Assembly: GCA_035640035.1 (NCBI GenBank)
Contig: DASQWX010000123.1
Span: 1-5,687 of the forward strand
Direction of reading: 5' to 3'
DNA: 5,687 nucleotides
DNA from: 13-2-20CM-68-14 sp035640035
Lineage (GTDB): Bacteria; Actinomycetota; Thermoleophilia; Gaiellales; Gaiellaceae
Below, one piece after another: positions 1 to 5,687 of this stretch (its first letter is position 1; each line of letters starts with the position of its first letter). The translations under genes and the position numbers were made by a program. The notes beneath the pieces were generated by a model. That model was not told the origin of the DNA and did not search any database. It saw only the letters and a program-made list of their open reading frames with translations.

Positions 1-468
1 CGCGATTAACACGCCCGCCCTCTCTGCCCAGGAAAGCGCCAGACCAAGGGAAACCAGCCAGACCCCCAGAGCCCTCGCTTCCGAAAGCCATTTTATCGCA
101 GTACGACCCAGTTCTCCGCGATGCGAGGATCTCTTTCGCGAGAAGTTTTTCGCTAATTGCGCGTTCGGCGAATAGCGGTGCCGCGACGTAAGCGCTGGCG
201 CTGCCCCGACTCTCTGTTAAGCGAACGTTCACTGCCGAAACGCGCTTGATCCAGAGCGTCGGCGGTGAGATAAGGGTCCTGCGAGGGGCCGGGTCACACC
301 TCTCCCAGGAAAGGCGCATCGCCCGACCACGACAAGGCTCCCCGGCCCCTCGGCTCGCGCGTGCTTCAACGAAGCCGAAGCGGAGGGCGCAGATGCGCTT
401 TAGGCGAAGACGCTCTTTCGGCCGGGACTCTTCAGGCGGCGCGACCGTCGGGTGCAAAATTCCCCTCG
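1..468. other. Stretch with no supportable gene
   Basis: No reading frame here combines a start codon, a ribosome binding site and a protein-like composition. Plus-strand frames read as arginine/serine-rich noise. On the minus strand one frame is open from about 200 to the left edge. Its last part is hydrophobic (about positions 1-70, with short runs such as VWLVSLGLALSWA), but it has no ATG, GTG or TTG start. A different minus frame has an ATG at 92-94 but encodes a glycine-rich, unremarkable peptide. There is an imperfect stem at 151-177 (CGCTA pairing with TAGCG) and an 8-base palindrome at 223-230. Neither resembles a known element. The left edge may cut into a membrane gene on the minus strand, but this cannot be decided from the window. 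Confidence 0.4.
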
Positions 469-666
469 ATGCTGCTGCCGATCGCGCTCGGGGCTGCCCT
501 GGGTCTCTCGCTGGCGCTCGTTGCGTTTGCGCTCACGCCGCGCCGCGCTATGCGCAGGTCGCGCGCCGACTTCGTCCAGGACAGACGCGACGCCCTCTTG
601 TGGGCCGGCCTTGCCGCAGCGCTCGGCATCGGCATCGGCGTCGCGATCGCCTTCGGCCTCTCGTAG
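469..666 (+). CDS. Small two-span membrane protein, possibly truncated
   Basis: A 65-residue protein of unknown function. It has two hydrophobic segments, residues 2-23 and 42-64, joined by a strongly basic loop (about residues 25-41, rich in R with several D). By the positive-inside rule the loop would be cytoplasmic and both termini outside. The ATG at 469 was chosen because the hydrophobic segment starts right after it. An in-frame GTG at 361 would add 36 residues of non-protein-like, R/S/G-rich sequence. No convincing Shine-Dalgarno precedes either start. Codons are mostly G/C-ending, as in the large genes of the window, which supports real coding. The frame stops at TAG (664-666), but the same frame continues for 39 more codons with a third hydrophobic stretch. 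The gene may therefore be shortened by a nonsense change or a base error. The family is not recognised. Confidence 0.5.
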   Translation: MLLPIALGAALGLSLALVAFALTPRRAMRRSRADFVQDRRDALLWAGLAAALGIGIGVAIAFGLS

Positions 667-786
667 AGCCGGTACCAGTTCCTCGTTCTCGCCGCGCTTG
701 TCGCTCCAGTCGTGTGGCTCTACTGCCAACCCGGCACTACGCGAAGCTCAACGCGTAAGCCGCCGAGTTTTGGACGCGGCCCCTAA
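667..786 (+). pseudogene. In-frame continuation after TAG: possible lost C-terminus
   Basis: Directly after the TAG at 664-666 the same frame stays open for 39 codons and ends at TAA (784-786). Its first half encodes a hydrophobic stretch (codons from 673 to about 726, with FLVLAALVAPVVWLY). This would make a third membrane span following the two in the preceding ORF. The tail is short, polar and basic. Most codons in the hydrophobic part end in G or C. Seen directly: the open frame and the hydrophobicity. Inferred: that it was once, or really is, part of the upstream protein. It has no plausible start or ribosome binding site of its own. Chance hydrophobicity remains possible because the stretch is short. 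Confidence 0.35.
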
Positions 787-1067
787 AACCCGTGCGTGTG
801 CACGTTGTACGCGAGAGTCGCCTGGTGGACCGCAAGTAGCACGAGTGCGCCGCAGAAGAACACGAGCGCGAAGAAGAGGTACTGCTCGCGGCGTCCTAGC
901 TCGGCTCGGAGGTACGCATTTGGGGCTGACGCTGCGACGACAAGCGTTAGTGCAGCGACCTGACAGAAGAGACTGGTCAGGACGACGGCGAGCTGCCAGG
1001 TCTCAACCCAACGCGCGAGGTATGTAGCTAGGCCGCCGCTGAGGACAAGAACGATCGAGGCGGCGGC
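783..1067 (-). pseudogene. Start-less three-span membrane protein frame
   Basis: Reading the minus strand from 1067 down to the TAG at 785-783 gives 94 sense codons with three hydrophobic segments: about residues 4-18, 25-46 and 64-87. A charged loop around residues 53-62 (LRAELGRREQ) separates the second and third, and the end is polar and histidine-containing. This pattern is protein-like and unlikely to be a shadow of the plus strand, whose overlapping frames are arginine-rich noise. There is no ATG, GTG or TTG before the first span, and an in-frame TAA (1070-1068) closes the frame upstream. A purine-rich GAAGGAG (minus strand, 1107-1101) lies further upstream in a position suited to a lost start. 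The third-base G/C bias is weaker than in the LuxR gene, consistent with decay. The most likely reading is a pseudogene, or a gene with base errors. The family is not recognised. Its stop overlaps that of the convergent plus-strand frame. Confidence 0.45.
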
Positions 1068-1124
1068 TTAGAGGATTACGCCCGCCCGAAAGGCGCCTAA
1101 CTCCTTCGGTATGGTGATCGCAAC

Positions 1125-1197
1125 GCGGACGTAGCTCAGTCGGTAGAGCATCAGCTTCCCAAGCTGAGGGTCGCGGGTTCGATCCCCGTCGTCCGCT
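1125..1197 (+). tRNA. tRNA-Gly (anticodon CCC)
   Basis: A complete cloverleaf of 73 bases that delivers glycine to GGG codons. The acceptor stem GCGGACG (1125-1131) pairs perfectly with CGTCCGC (1190-1196), and the discriminator base is T1197. The D arm has GCTC (1134-1137) pairing with GAGC (1146-1149). The anticodon stem TCAGC (1151-1155) pairs with GCTGA (1163-1167) around loop TTCCCAA, placing CCC at 1158-1160. The T arm has GCGGG (1173-1177) and CCCGT (1185-1189) around TTCGATC. The 3' CCA is not encoded (CTC follows), so it must be added after transcription. A weak -10-like TATGGT sits at 1110-1115 without a good -35. No copy of the tRNA 3' end appears elsewhere in the window, so there is no sign of an integrated element here. 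Confidence 0.96.
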
Positions 1198-1228
1198 CTC
1201 AAGAGTACGTCGATCCGTCTATGCCGCT

Positions 1229-1411
1229 TCAGCGGAGACCTCGAGGCCGGAGCGAGAGGGCGGCCGCGACTGCGGCCACGCGTTCGCTTACGAGCGCTCG
1301 CTCCTCCTGCGACGACCGCGCTTCGCCGGCGGAGCGGTCCTGATCCTTCTCGCGCGGCGGCTTGCTCCGACGGAGCCTCTCGAACCTCGAACGGTGCGAT
1401 CTGCTGGTCAT
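1229..1411 (-). CDS. Small basic hypothetical protein with strong ribosome binding site
   Basis: A 60-residue protein of unknown function. It is included because a perfect AGGAGG (minus strand, 1423-1418) stands six bases before the ATG at 1411-1409, an ideal arrangement that selects this start. Codons mostly end in G or C. The protein has 14 arginines and a largely polar, basic first half, followed by a likely helix around residues 34-53 (EERALVSERVAAVAAALSL). There is no signal peptide or membrane span. A cytoplasmic nucleic-acid- or protein-binding role would fit the charge but is only a guess. It diverges from the LuxR-type gene with about 120 bases between the two starts, so they may share a control region. 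A small GC stem at 1224-1235 (CCGC-TTCA-GCGG) overlaps its stop. It could still be a chance ORF in GC-rich DNA. Confidence 0.5.
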   Translation of the reverse strand: MTSRSHRSRFERLRRSKPPREKDQDRSAGEARSSQEERALVSERVAAVAAALSLRPRGLR

Positions 1412-1501
1412 GCCATGCCTCCTGGCGTCTTCGTCCTTCTCCCCCGAGGATCGGCCCGGCCTCTAACACGGCGCCAATCTCGAAGCCCGCGAGGCTCGTG
1501 C

Positions 1502-1532
1502 TCGTGACGTTCGGCTCGTACGATTGTCACGA
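1502..1532 (+). promoter_or_regulatory. Inverted repeat at the LuxR-gene start (possible operator)
   Basis: TCGTGAC (1502-1508) and GTCACGA (1526-1532) form a perfect seven-base inverted repeat with a 17-base spacer. The right arm ends on the A of the regulator's ATG. The position, overlapping the translation start in a 120-base divergent gap, would suit autoregulation or control of both divergent genes. No Shine-Dalgarno is visible before the ATG, so the transcript may be leaderless or the repeat may act on translation. The operator role is inferred. A seven-base repeat can occur by chance in GC-rich DNA. Confidence 0.3.
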
Positions 1533-4321
1533 TGCTCTTCGGTCGAACTGAGGAGTGCGAGCGGCTCGATCGTCTGATCGACACGGCGCGTGAGGGGAGG
1601 AGCGGTGCGCTCGTCCTCCGTGGCGGCGCCGGAATCGGCAAGAGCGCGCTCTGCGGCTATGCGATGGCGCGCGGCCGCGAGATGACGGTCCTTGCCGCGC
1701 GCGGGGCCCCGACCGAGTCGGAGCTTGCATTTTCAGGGCTCGCAGACCTGTTGCGACCCGTTCTGGCCTCCCGCAGCGAATTGCCGGAGCCGCAGACCGC
1801 TGCGCTCGACTCTGCGCTCGCGATCGGCCCGCCGCTCGAGAGCGGCCGGTTCACTGTCTATGCGGCGACCCTTGGCCTACTGGCAGCGGCGGCGGAGGAC
1901 GCGCCCGTCCTTGTCGTCGTCGACGAGGCGCAGTGGCTCGACGCATCGTCCACTGAGGCGTTGCTCTTTGCCACACGCCGGTTCGATGCCGACCGGGTCG
2001 CGGTCATCTTCGCCGTCCGTGACGGCCGGCGGACACTGTTCGACCGCGCCGACTTGCCAGAGCTTCGGCTCGAGCCGCTCGAGCCCGAGGCAGCGCTGGC
2101 GCTCCTGGTGAGCCGCGCCGAGACGCCGGTTGCGCCCGAGGTCTCGGAAGCACTGTTGCAGGTTGCGGCGGGCAACCCTCTCGTCCTGACCGAGCTCCCG
2201 AGGCTGTTGGATCCGGACCAGTTGACCGGGCGCGCCGCGCTGGGCGAAGGCCTCCCGACCCCGGTCACCGTCCAACGCGCCTTCTTGCGCCAAGTCGAGT
2301 CTCTGCCGAAAGACACGCAGGAGGCGCTGCTTGTCGTCGCCGCAAGCAGCTCCGGCGACCTGGAGACGATTCTGCGCGCGCTCGATGCGCTCAACATCGA
2401 CCCGCGCTCCCTCGAGCCGGCGGAGCGGGCCGCAGTGGTATTGGCCACGGACGGGCGTCTCGAGTTTCGTCACCCACTCTTTCGGAGCGCGGTCTACGAC
2501 GCAGCCTCCACGATTGCCCGGCGCCAAACGCATCGAGCGCTCGCGGGCGCGGCGGTCCCGAGTGCGCAGATCGAACGTCGCGCATGGCATCTCGCCGCGG
2601 CCGCGCCGAAGTCCGACGAGGCCGCCGCCGAGGCGCTGGACGCGGCCGCGCTCGCCGCCCGGAGCCGCGGCGGACATGCCGAGGCGGCGAGCGCGTTCGA
2701 GCGGGCCGCGGATCTCGGCGCAGAGGGCTCCGAACGCGTCCGACGGCTGCGCGAGGCCGCTGCGGACGCCTGGCTCGTCGGCCGGGCAGATCGTGCACGG
2801 AAGCTTCTCGGGGCCGCGCTCGACAGCACGGACGACGCGCGCCTTCGCGCACGGATCCAGCACCGGCTCGGCGGGATCGCGATGTGGCAAGGCTCGCCGA
2901 TGGACGCGCAATCGCTCCTCGTCGAAGAGGCTTCGAAAGTCGAGGAGCTCGACCCCGCCAGAGCGGCGAGGATGCTGACCGACGCAGCTTGGGCTTCCTT
3001 CATGGCCGCGGAGGTGAGCTCGGGGCTCGCGATCGCGGAGCGGGCGTGCGAGCTGGGTGCACGGGCCGGCGGGATTGCCGAGACACTGGCGAAGGCGGTC
3101 CTCGGGATCGCTCTGACGTTGGGGGGCGAAACCGAGCGGGCAGTTGCGTCGTTCGGCGACTACCTGAGCCTGCTCGAATCGATCGAGTCGGCGCCGCCGG
3201 TCGGTCTCTACCAGCCGCTCCGGCCCGATGGGCAGTTGCTGATGTGGTTCGAGCAGTACGACCGCGCGAGGGAAGTCCTCACGCGGACGATCGACGGTGC
3301 TCGTGCGGGCGGTGCCCTGGGGGCGCTGCCGTACGCACTCTCCGTCTTGGCCGATCTCGACTTCCGCACAGGGCATTGGGCGTCGGCGTATGCGTCTGCG
3401 ACAGAGGCAGTGCGGCTCGCCGACGAGACCCACCAGGTCGCGACCCTTGCGTTCAGCCTCGGCTTCATCGCGCGACTCGAGGCAGCCCAGGGGAAAGAGG
3501 ACGATTGTCGTTCCCATTCCGCACAGGCCTTGGCGATTGCGGCCTCAGGGGTCGGCGCCGCCACCGCCCTGTCCGGGTCGGGCCTTGGCTTGCTCGAGCT
3601 TGGGCTCGGCCGGCTCGAGCGAGCGGTCGAGGAGCTGGAGCGGTTGGCCCGCAGGACTGCCGAGCACGGCCTTCTCGAGCCCGGGGTGATCCAGTGGGCG
3701 CCCGACCTGATCGAGTCGTACGCCCGTCTGGGGCGCCACGACGATGCAGAGCAAGCTCTGGCGGATTTCGAGCACCTGGCTCGCAAGACGGGGCGCAACT
3801 GGGCGCTCGCCGCAGCGGCCCGGTGCCGCGCACTACTCCTGGACGACGACGAATTCGAGGCGGAGTTTCAGCGGGCGCTCGAGCTTCACGACACGACCGA
3901 GACGCCGTTCGAGCGCGCCCGCACCGAGCTGTGCGCCGGCGAGCGACTGCGGCGCGCCAGGCGGCGCGCCGATGCGCGTGAGCCGCTTCGTTCCGCGCTC
4001 GAGACGTTCGAGCGTCTCGGCGCGGCACCGTGGAGCGATCGAGCGCGGGCCGAGCTCGCGGCCACCGGCGAGACAGTCGGACACCGCGATCCGTACGCCA
4101 CCGATCGATTGACTCCACAGGAGCTCCAGGTCGCCGTCCTGGTGGCGCGCGGGGCGACGAACAAGGAGGCGGGCGCTGCCCTGTTTCTCAGCCCCAAGAC
4201 GATTGAGACGCACCTCGGCCGCGTGTACCGGAAGCTGAACGTGCGGTCCAGGACCGAGCTCGCCCACCTTCTCGGCAGCGAAGGCGACCTCACGGCTACG
4301 GCCGCGCTGGCGCCCACCTAA
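1532..4321 (+). CDS. LuxR-family transcriptional regulator, large ATP-binding (LAL) type
   Basis: A 929-residue cytoplasmic regulator of the LAL/MalT-like STAND class: ATP-driven switching of a sensor coupled to DNA binding. The N-terminus reads FGRTEECERLDRL, the usual lead-in of the AAA-type domain. Walker A is GGAGIGKS (residues 31-38, Lys37). Walker B is VLVVVDEAQWLD (126-137, Asp131/Glu132). A sensor-like VIFAVRDG (158-165) and the GNPL motif (214-217) follow. Residues about 309-340 (FRHPLFRSAVYDAAS region) are typical of the winged-helix/arm part. From about 370 to 850 lie alanine/leucine-rich TPR-like helical repeats, where an inducer or partner would bind. The C-terminal LuxR helix-turn-helix spans residues 860-914 (LTPQELQ to RTELAHLL), with the recognition helix around SPKTIETHLGRVYRKL. 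All key motifs are intact and the length is normal for the family. ATG 1532 is the only usable start: an in-frame TGA lies at 1505-1507 and no other start intervenes. No clear ribosome binding site is seen. The target genes cannot be told from the sequence. Confidence 0.95.
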   Translation: MLFGRTEECERLDRLIDTAREGRSGALVLRGGAGIGKSALCGYAMARGREMTVLAARGAPTESELAFSGLADLLRPVLASRSELPEPQTAALDSALAIGPPLESGRFTVYAATLGLLAAAAEDAPVLVVVDEAQWLDASSTEALLFATRRFDADRVAVIFAVRDGRRTLFDRADLPELRLEPLEPEAALALLVSRAETPVAPEVSEALLQVAAGNPLVLTELPRLLDPDQLTGRAALGEGLPTPVTVQRAFLRQVESLPKDTQEALLVVAASSSGDLETILRALDALNIDPRSLEPAERAAVVLATDGRLEFRHPLFRSAVYDAASTIARRQTHRALAGAAVPSAQIERRAWHLAAAAPKSDEAAAEALDAAALAARSRGGHAEAASAFERAADLGAEGSERVRRLREAAADAWLVGRADRARKLLGAALDSTDDARLRARIQHRLGGIAMWQGSPMDAQSLLVEEASKVEELDPARAARMLTDAAWASFMAAEVSSGLAIAERACELGARAGGIAETLAKAVLGIALTLGGETERAVASFGDYLSLLESIESAPPVGLYQPLRPDGQLLMWFEQYDRAREVLTRTIDGARAGGALGALPYALSVLADLDFRTGHWASAYASATEAVRLADETHQVATLAFSLGFIARLEAAQGKEDDCRSHSAQALAIAASGVGAATALSGSGLGLLELGLGRLERAVEELERLARRTAEHGLLEPGVIQWAPDLIESYARLGRHDDAEQALADFEHLARKTGRNWALAAAARCRALLLDDDEFEAEFQRALELHDTTETPFERARTELCAGERLRRARRRADAREPLRSALETFERLGAAPWSDRARAELAATGETVGHRDPYATDRLTPQELQVAVLVARGATNKEAGAALFLSPKTIETHLGRVYRKLNVRSRTELAHLLGSEGDLTATAALAPT

Positions 4322-4411
4322 GACCAGGGAAACCCCGTATTCCGCGGCGGCATCCGCCCGACGCGACTGGGCAGGGGCCAAACCTAGCCTCGAACCGTGA
4401 GCGATCGACGG

Positions 4412-4421
4412 AAGGAGGTGA
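4412..4421 (+). promoter_or_regulatory. Perfect Shine-Dalgarno sequence deciding a TTG start
   Basis: AAGGAGGTGA matches the bacterial 16S rRNA 3' tail over ten bases. From AAGGAGG it lies eight bases before TTG at 4427, a normal distance. Two in-frame GTG codons (4397 and 4418) are alternatives. The second lies inside this motif and the first has no comparable motif upstream, so TTG is preferred. Confidence 0.75.
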
Positions 4422-4426
4422 CGAAG

Positions 4427-4567
4427 TTGTTCTCCAAGACGAGCCTGCGCCGGCTGCTCGCCACCGGCTTCGTGCTTGGAGCGCTCGCGGCGGTGTCGCC
4501 GGCGGCCGGCCTTGCGTCGGGTCCCGGAGGCGGCGGCGGTGGTCATCCGGTCGGAACGAGCCGATGA
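4427..4567 (+). CDS. Small exported glycine-rich peptide, TTG start
   Basis: A 46-residue product with the layout of a Sec signal peptide: a basic start (MFSKTSLRR), a hydrophobic core at residues 10-22 (LLATGFVLGALAA) and a small-residue cleavage region (SPAAGLA, cut probably after Ala30). This would leave a mature peptide of about 16 residues with six consecutive glycines and a polar HPVGTSR end. There are no cysteines and no lipobox. The start is set by the perfect Shine-Dalgarno upstream. The gene follows the LuxR-type regulator by 105 bases on the same strand and ends shortly before a palindrome and a terminator-like hairpin, so it could be complete and separately transcribed. It could also be the surviving front of a longer secreted protein cut by a frameshift. 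A signalling or structural role is not shown. The family is not recognised. Confidence 0.6.
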   Translation: MFSKTSLRRLLATGFVLGALAAVSPAAGLASGPGGGGGGHPVGTSR

Positions 4568-4569
4568 AC

Positions 4570-4581
4570 TGAAGCGCTTCA
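4570..4581. repeat. 12-base perfect palindrome
   Basis: TGAAGCGCTTCA is a perfect palindrome with no loop, three bases after the stop of the exported-peptide gene. Lacking a spacer, it suits a dimeric protein-binding site better than a hairpin. It may instead only be part of the 3' end structure together with the following hairpin. Its function is unknown. Confidence 0.45.
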
Positions 4582-4587
4582 ACGCAC

Positions 4588-4617
4588 GCACGGAATGCCC
4601 GCGAGGGCTTTCCGTGC
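4588..4617. terminator. Probable bidirectional terminator hairpin with GNRA loop
   Basis: GCACGGAA (4588-4595) pairs with TTCCGTGC (4610-4617). After one T-T mismatch, GCCC (4597-4600) pairs with GGGC (4605-4608) around a GCGA tetraloop of the stable GNRA class. It sits between the end of the exported-peptide gene (4567) and the end of the convergent minus-strand gene (4625), where a two-way terminator is expected. No T-run follows on either strand. High-GC actinobacteria often have such terminators, but their efficiency is uncertain. Confidence 0.65.
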
Positions 4618-4624
4618 TGCGACG

Positions 4625-5687
4625 TCAAGCGCCGGCGAGCTCCAGGAGCAACGAGCGCGCATGGTGGCTCGCCGCCGTGTTTCCCTTCCTTTCGAGCAGG
4701 CGGACGGCGTTCTCTGCGGTTGCCCCGGCCTCGCGGGCGCGGCCGGCGAGGCGAAGAACCTCCGCCCGGTCGATGAGCACCTGCGCATGCTGGCTCAGTC
4801 CGTCGGTCGTCGCGGCGATTTCCACGGCCTTTTGCGCCAGCACGTCGGCCTCGTCGAGCGCTCCGTGTCTGGCGAGGCCCTTCGCGCGAAGCGCGCGCCA
4901 CGAGAACTGCGCGCTCGCGTCGTCCGTGGCCGCACACGCTTCGGCGACTTCGGACCACGTTTGGCCCTCGTCGAATCGACTCTGCCGATAGAGCGCCTCG
5001 CCCAGCCGGGCCGCCTGGGTCCCTAGCCGCGCACGCTCGCCGGCTGTCTCGAGCTCCTCACAACTCCTGCGAAGGAGGCGCTCGGCATCACCGTAGTTGC
5101 CGGCGAGCAACTCGATGTCAGCAGCGATCGCGGCGCAGTTCGCCGAGATCTTGTCGGCCCAGGCGAGCTCTTCGTAAATCGTTTGAGCGCGCGCCACGAG
5201 CTCACGAGCGGAGTCGAACCGAGCGGCCATCGCTTCGAGCCCTGCCTGGAAGACGAGAACGTTCGCCTCCCCACCACGATCGGCGCGCTCGAGCAGCGTC
5301 CCGCAGCGGCGGATCCCTGCGGCGACGGGGACGGGCCCGAGGTAGAGGCTGGCCGCGATTTCTTGCAGGCAGGGCGCCAACGGCCAGTCCGCACGCACGT
5401 AGTGGCTCATCGACCGCTCGGCTGCCTCGGCCGATTGGGCGTACAGGCAGTGGAACCCGCCATGCACATGCGCGAGGAAGTACCAGACCCGCCCGAGCGT
5501 GCGATCGTCTTCGAGCTCCTCCAGGACGGGGATCGCTTGGGTCGCGAGTGCAAGCAGAGCTTCGGCCGCGCCTTCGGGAGCCCGGAAGAGCCTGAAGAAC
5601 GCCAGCTCCAGGCGCGCGCGGAGCTCAGCCCGGCGGTCCTGCTCCGAGAGCGCGGCCTCGAACGCGTTGCCGAAGACCTGCTCGACG
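4625..5687 (-). CDS. TPR-rich C-terminal part of a signalling ATPase/cyclase-type protein (partial)
   Basis: The C-terminal 353 residues of a larger protein whose 5' part lies beyond the right edge. The frame is open without interruption from 5686 to the TGA at 4627-4625. A GTG at 5467-5465 could be mistaken for a start, but it has no ribosome binding site, and the 73 residues before it are equally helical and alanine/leucine-rich (for example AIPVLEELEDDRTLGRVW). The whole part consists of TPR-like helix pairs, such as GLEAMAARFDSARELVARA, ALYRQSRFDEGQTWSEVAE and AEVLRLAGRAREAGATAENA, ending LLERKGN...LLLELAGA. From family knowledge, this ending is typical of actinobacterial proteins with an N-terminal adenylate/guanylate cyclase and/or AAA-type ATPase domain. 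Which N-terminal domain is present cannot be seen here. The gene converges on the LuxR-type regulator and the small peptide gene, with a hairpin between them. The repeats probably bind a protein or ligand. Confidence 0.85.
   Translation of the reverse strand, partial: VEQVFGNAFEAALSEQDRRAELRARLELAFFRLFRAPEGAAEALLALATQAIPVLEELEDDRTLGRVWYFLAHVHGGFHCLYAQSAEAAERSMSHYVRADWPLAPCLQEIAASLYLGPVPVAAGIRRCGTLLERADRGGEANVLVFQAGLEAMAARFDSARELVARAQTIYEELAWADKISANCAAIAADIELLAGNYGDAERLLRRSCEELETAGERARLGTQAARLGEALYRQSRFDEGQTWSEVAEACAATDDASAQFSWRALRAKGLARHGALDEADVLAQKAVEIAATTDGLSQHAQVLIDRAEVLRLAGRAREAGATAENAVRLLERKGNTAASHHARSLLLELAGA

Noticed and set aside
151..177. Imperfect hairpin with a T-run as a terminator
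   Set aside because: The T-run (146-150) precedes the stem on the plus strand and would be an A-run after it on the minus strand, so it fits a terminator on neither.
1..200. Open minus-strand frame with a hydrophobic run at the left edge
   Set aside because: There is no start codon in frame and only about 25 hydrophobic residues before the edge. It may be the start of a real membrane gene but is not supportable.
223..230. GAACGTTC palindrome as a LexA (SOS) box
   Set aside because: Actinobacterial LexA boxes need four bases between GAAC and GTTC. Here the halves touch, and no gene follows nearby.
452..1027. 191-codon plus-strand frame across the left region
   Set aside because: It is serine/arginine-rich with no hydrophobic or domain-like pattern, and it overlaps two better membrane-protein frames.
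1125..1197. tRNA as an attachment site for an integrated element
   Set aside because: No repeat of the tRNA 3' end and no integrase gene are present in the window.
1262..1277. GGCCGC-GACT-GCGGCC hairpin
   Set aside because: It falls inside the small minus-strand ORF where alanine codons produce it, so no separate function is needed.
1068..1469. Minus-strand 133-codon frame crossing the tRNA
   Set aside because: Its DGDRTRDPQLGKLMLYRLSY part is the antisense translation of the tRNA-Gly, a well-known source of spurious proteins, and the rest is arginine-rich noise.
1877..3517. 546-codon minus-strand frame inside the LuxR-type gene
   Set aside because: It lies fully antisense to a gene with intact Walker motifs, and its R/G/E-rich composition is the usual shadow of GC-rich coding DNA.
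3949..3970. Direct repeat GCGGCGCGCC twice, two bases apart
   Set aside because: It lies inside the regulator gene and reflects arginine/alanine codons in a repetitive helical stretch.

Overview
The window looks like chromosomal DNA from a high-GC actinobacterium. The large proteins have a strong G/C third-position bias. The combination of a LuxR-type ATP-binding regulator with a C-terminal TPR tail typical of cyclase/ATPase signalling proteins resembles soil Thermoleophilia (Solirubrobacterales/Gaiellales). That placement is an inference from protein style, not from a marker gene.

Layout from left to right. Positions 1-468 hold no gene I can support. Positions 469-786 (+) carry a small hydrophobic protein whose frame hits TAG at 664 and then continues into a third hydrophobic segment. 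Positions 783-1067 (-) carry a start-less, three-span membrane reading frame that meets the first one tail to tail, their stop codons overlapping. A complete tRNA-Gly(CCC) lies at 1125-1197 (+). A small arginine-rich ORF with a strong ribosome binding site lies at 1229-1411 (-). It diverges from a 929-residue LuxR-family regulator of the large ATP-binding type at 1532-4321 (+). Next comes a 46-residue exported peptide gene at 4427-4567 (+), with a TTG start and a perfect Shine-Dalgarno sequence. A palindrome and a bulged GNRA-loop hairpin follow, and the end of a TPR-rich signalling protein runs off the right edge (4625-5687, -).

Two large STAND/TPR-style signalling proteins therefore converge on a short gap that contains a tiny secreted peptide gene and a probable two-way terminator. 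A link between the peptide and either large protein is only a hypothesis. The left third looks like eroding or misassembled small membrane genes beside a tRNA. I see no transposase, integrase, CRISPR array or phage gene, and nothing that amounts to a clearly new defence or biosynthetic system. The most notable points are the small genes: the TTG-start exported peptide, the divergent small ORF and the paired interrupted membrane frames.
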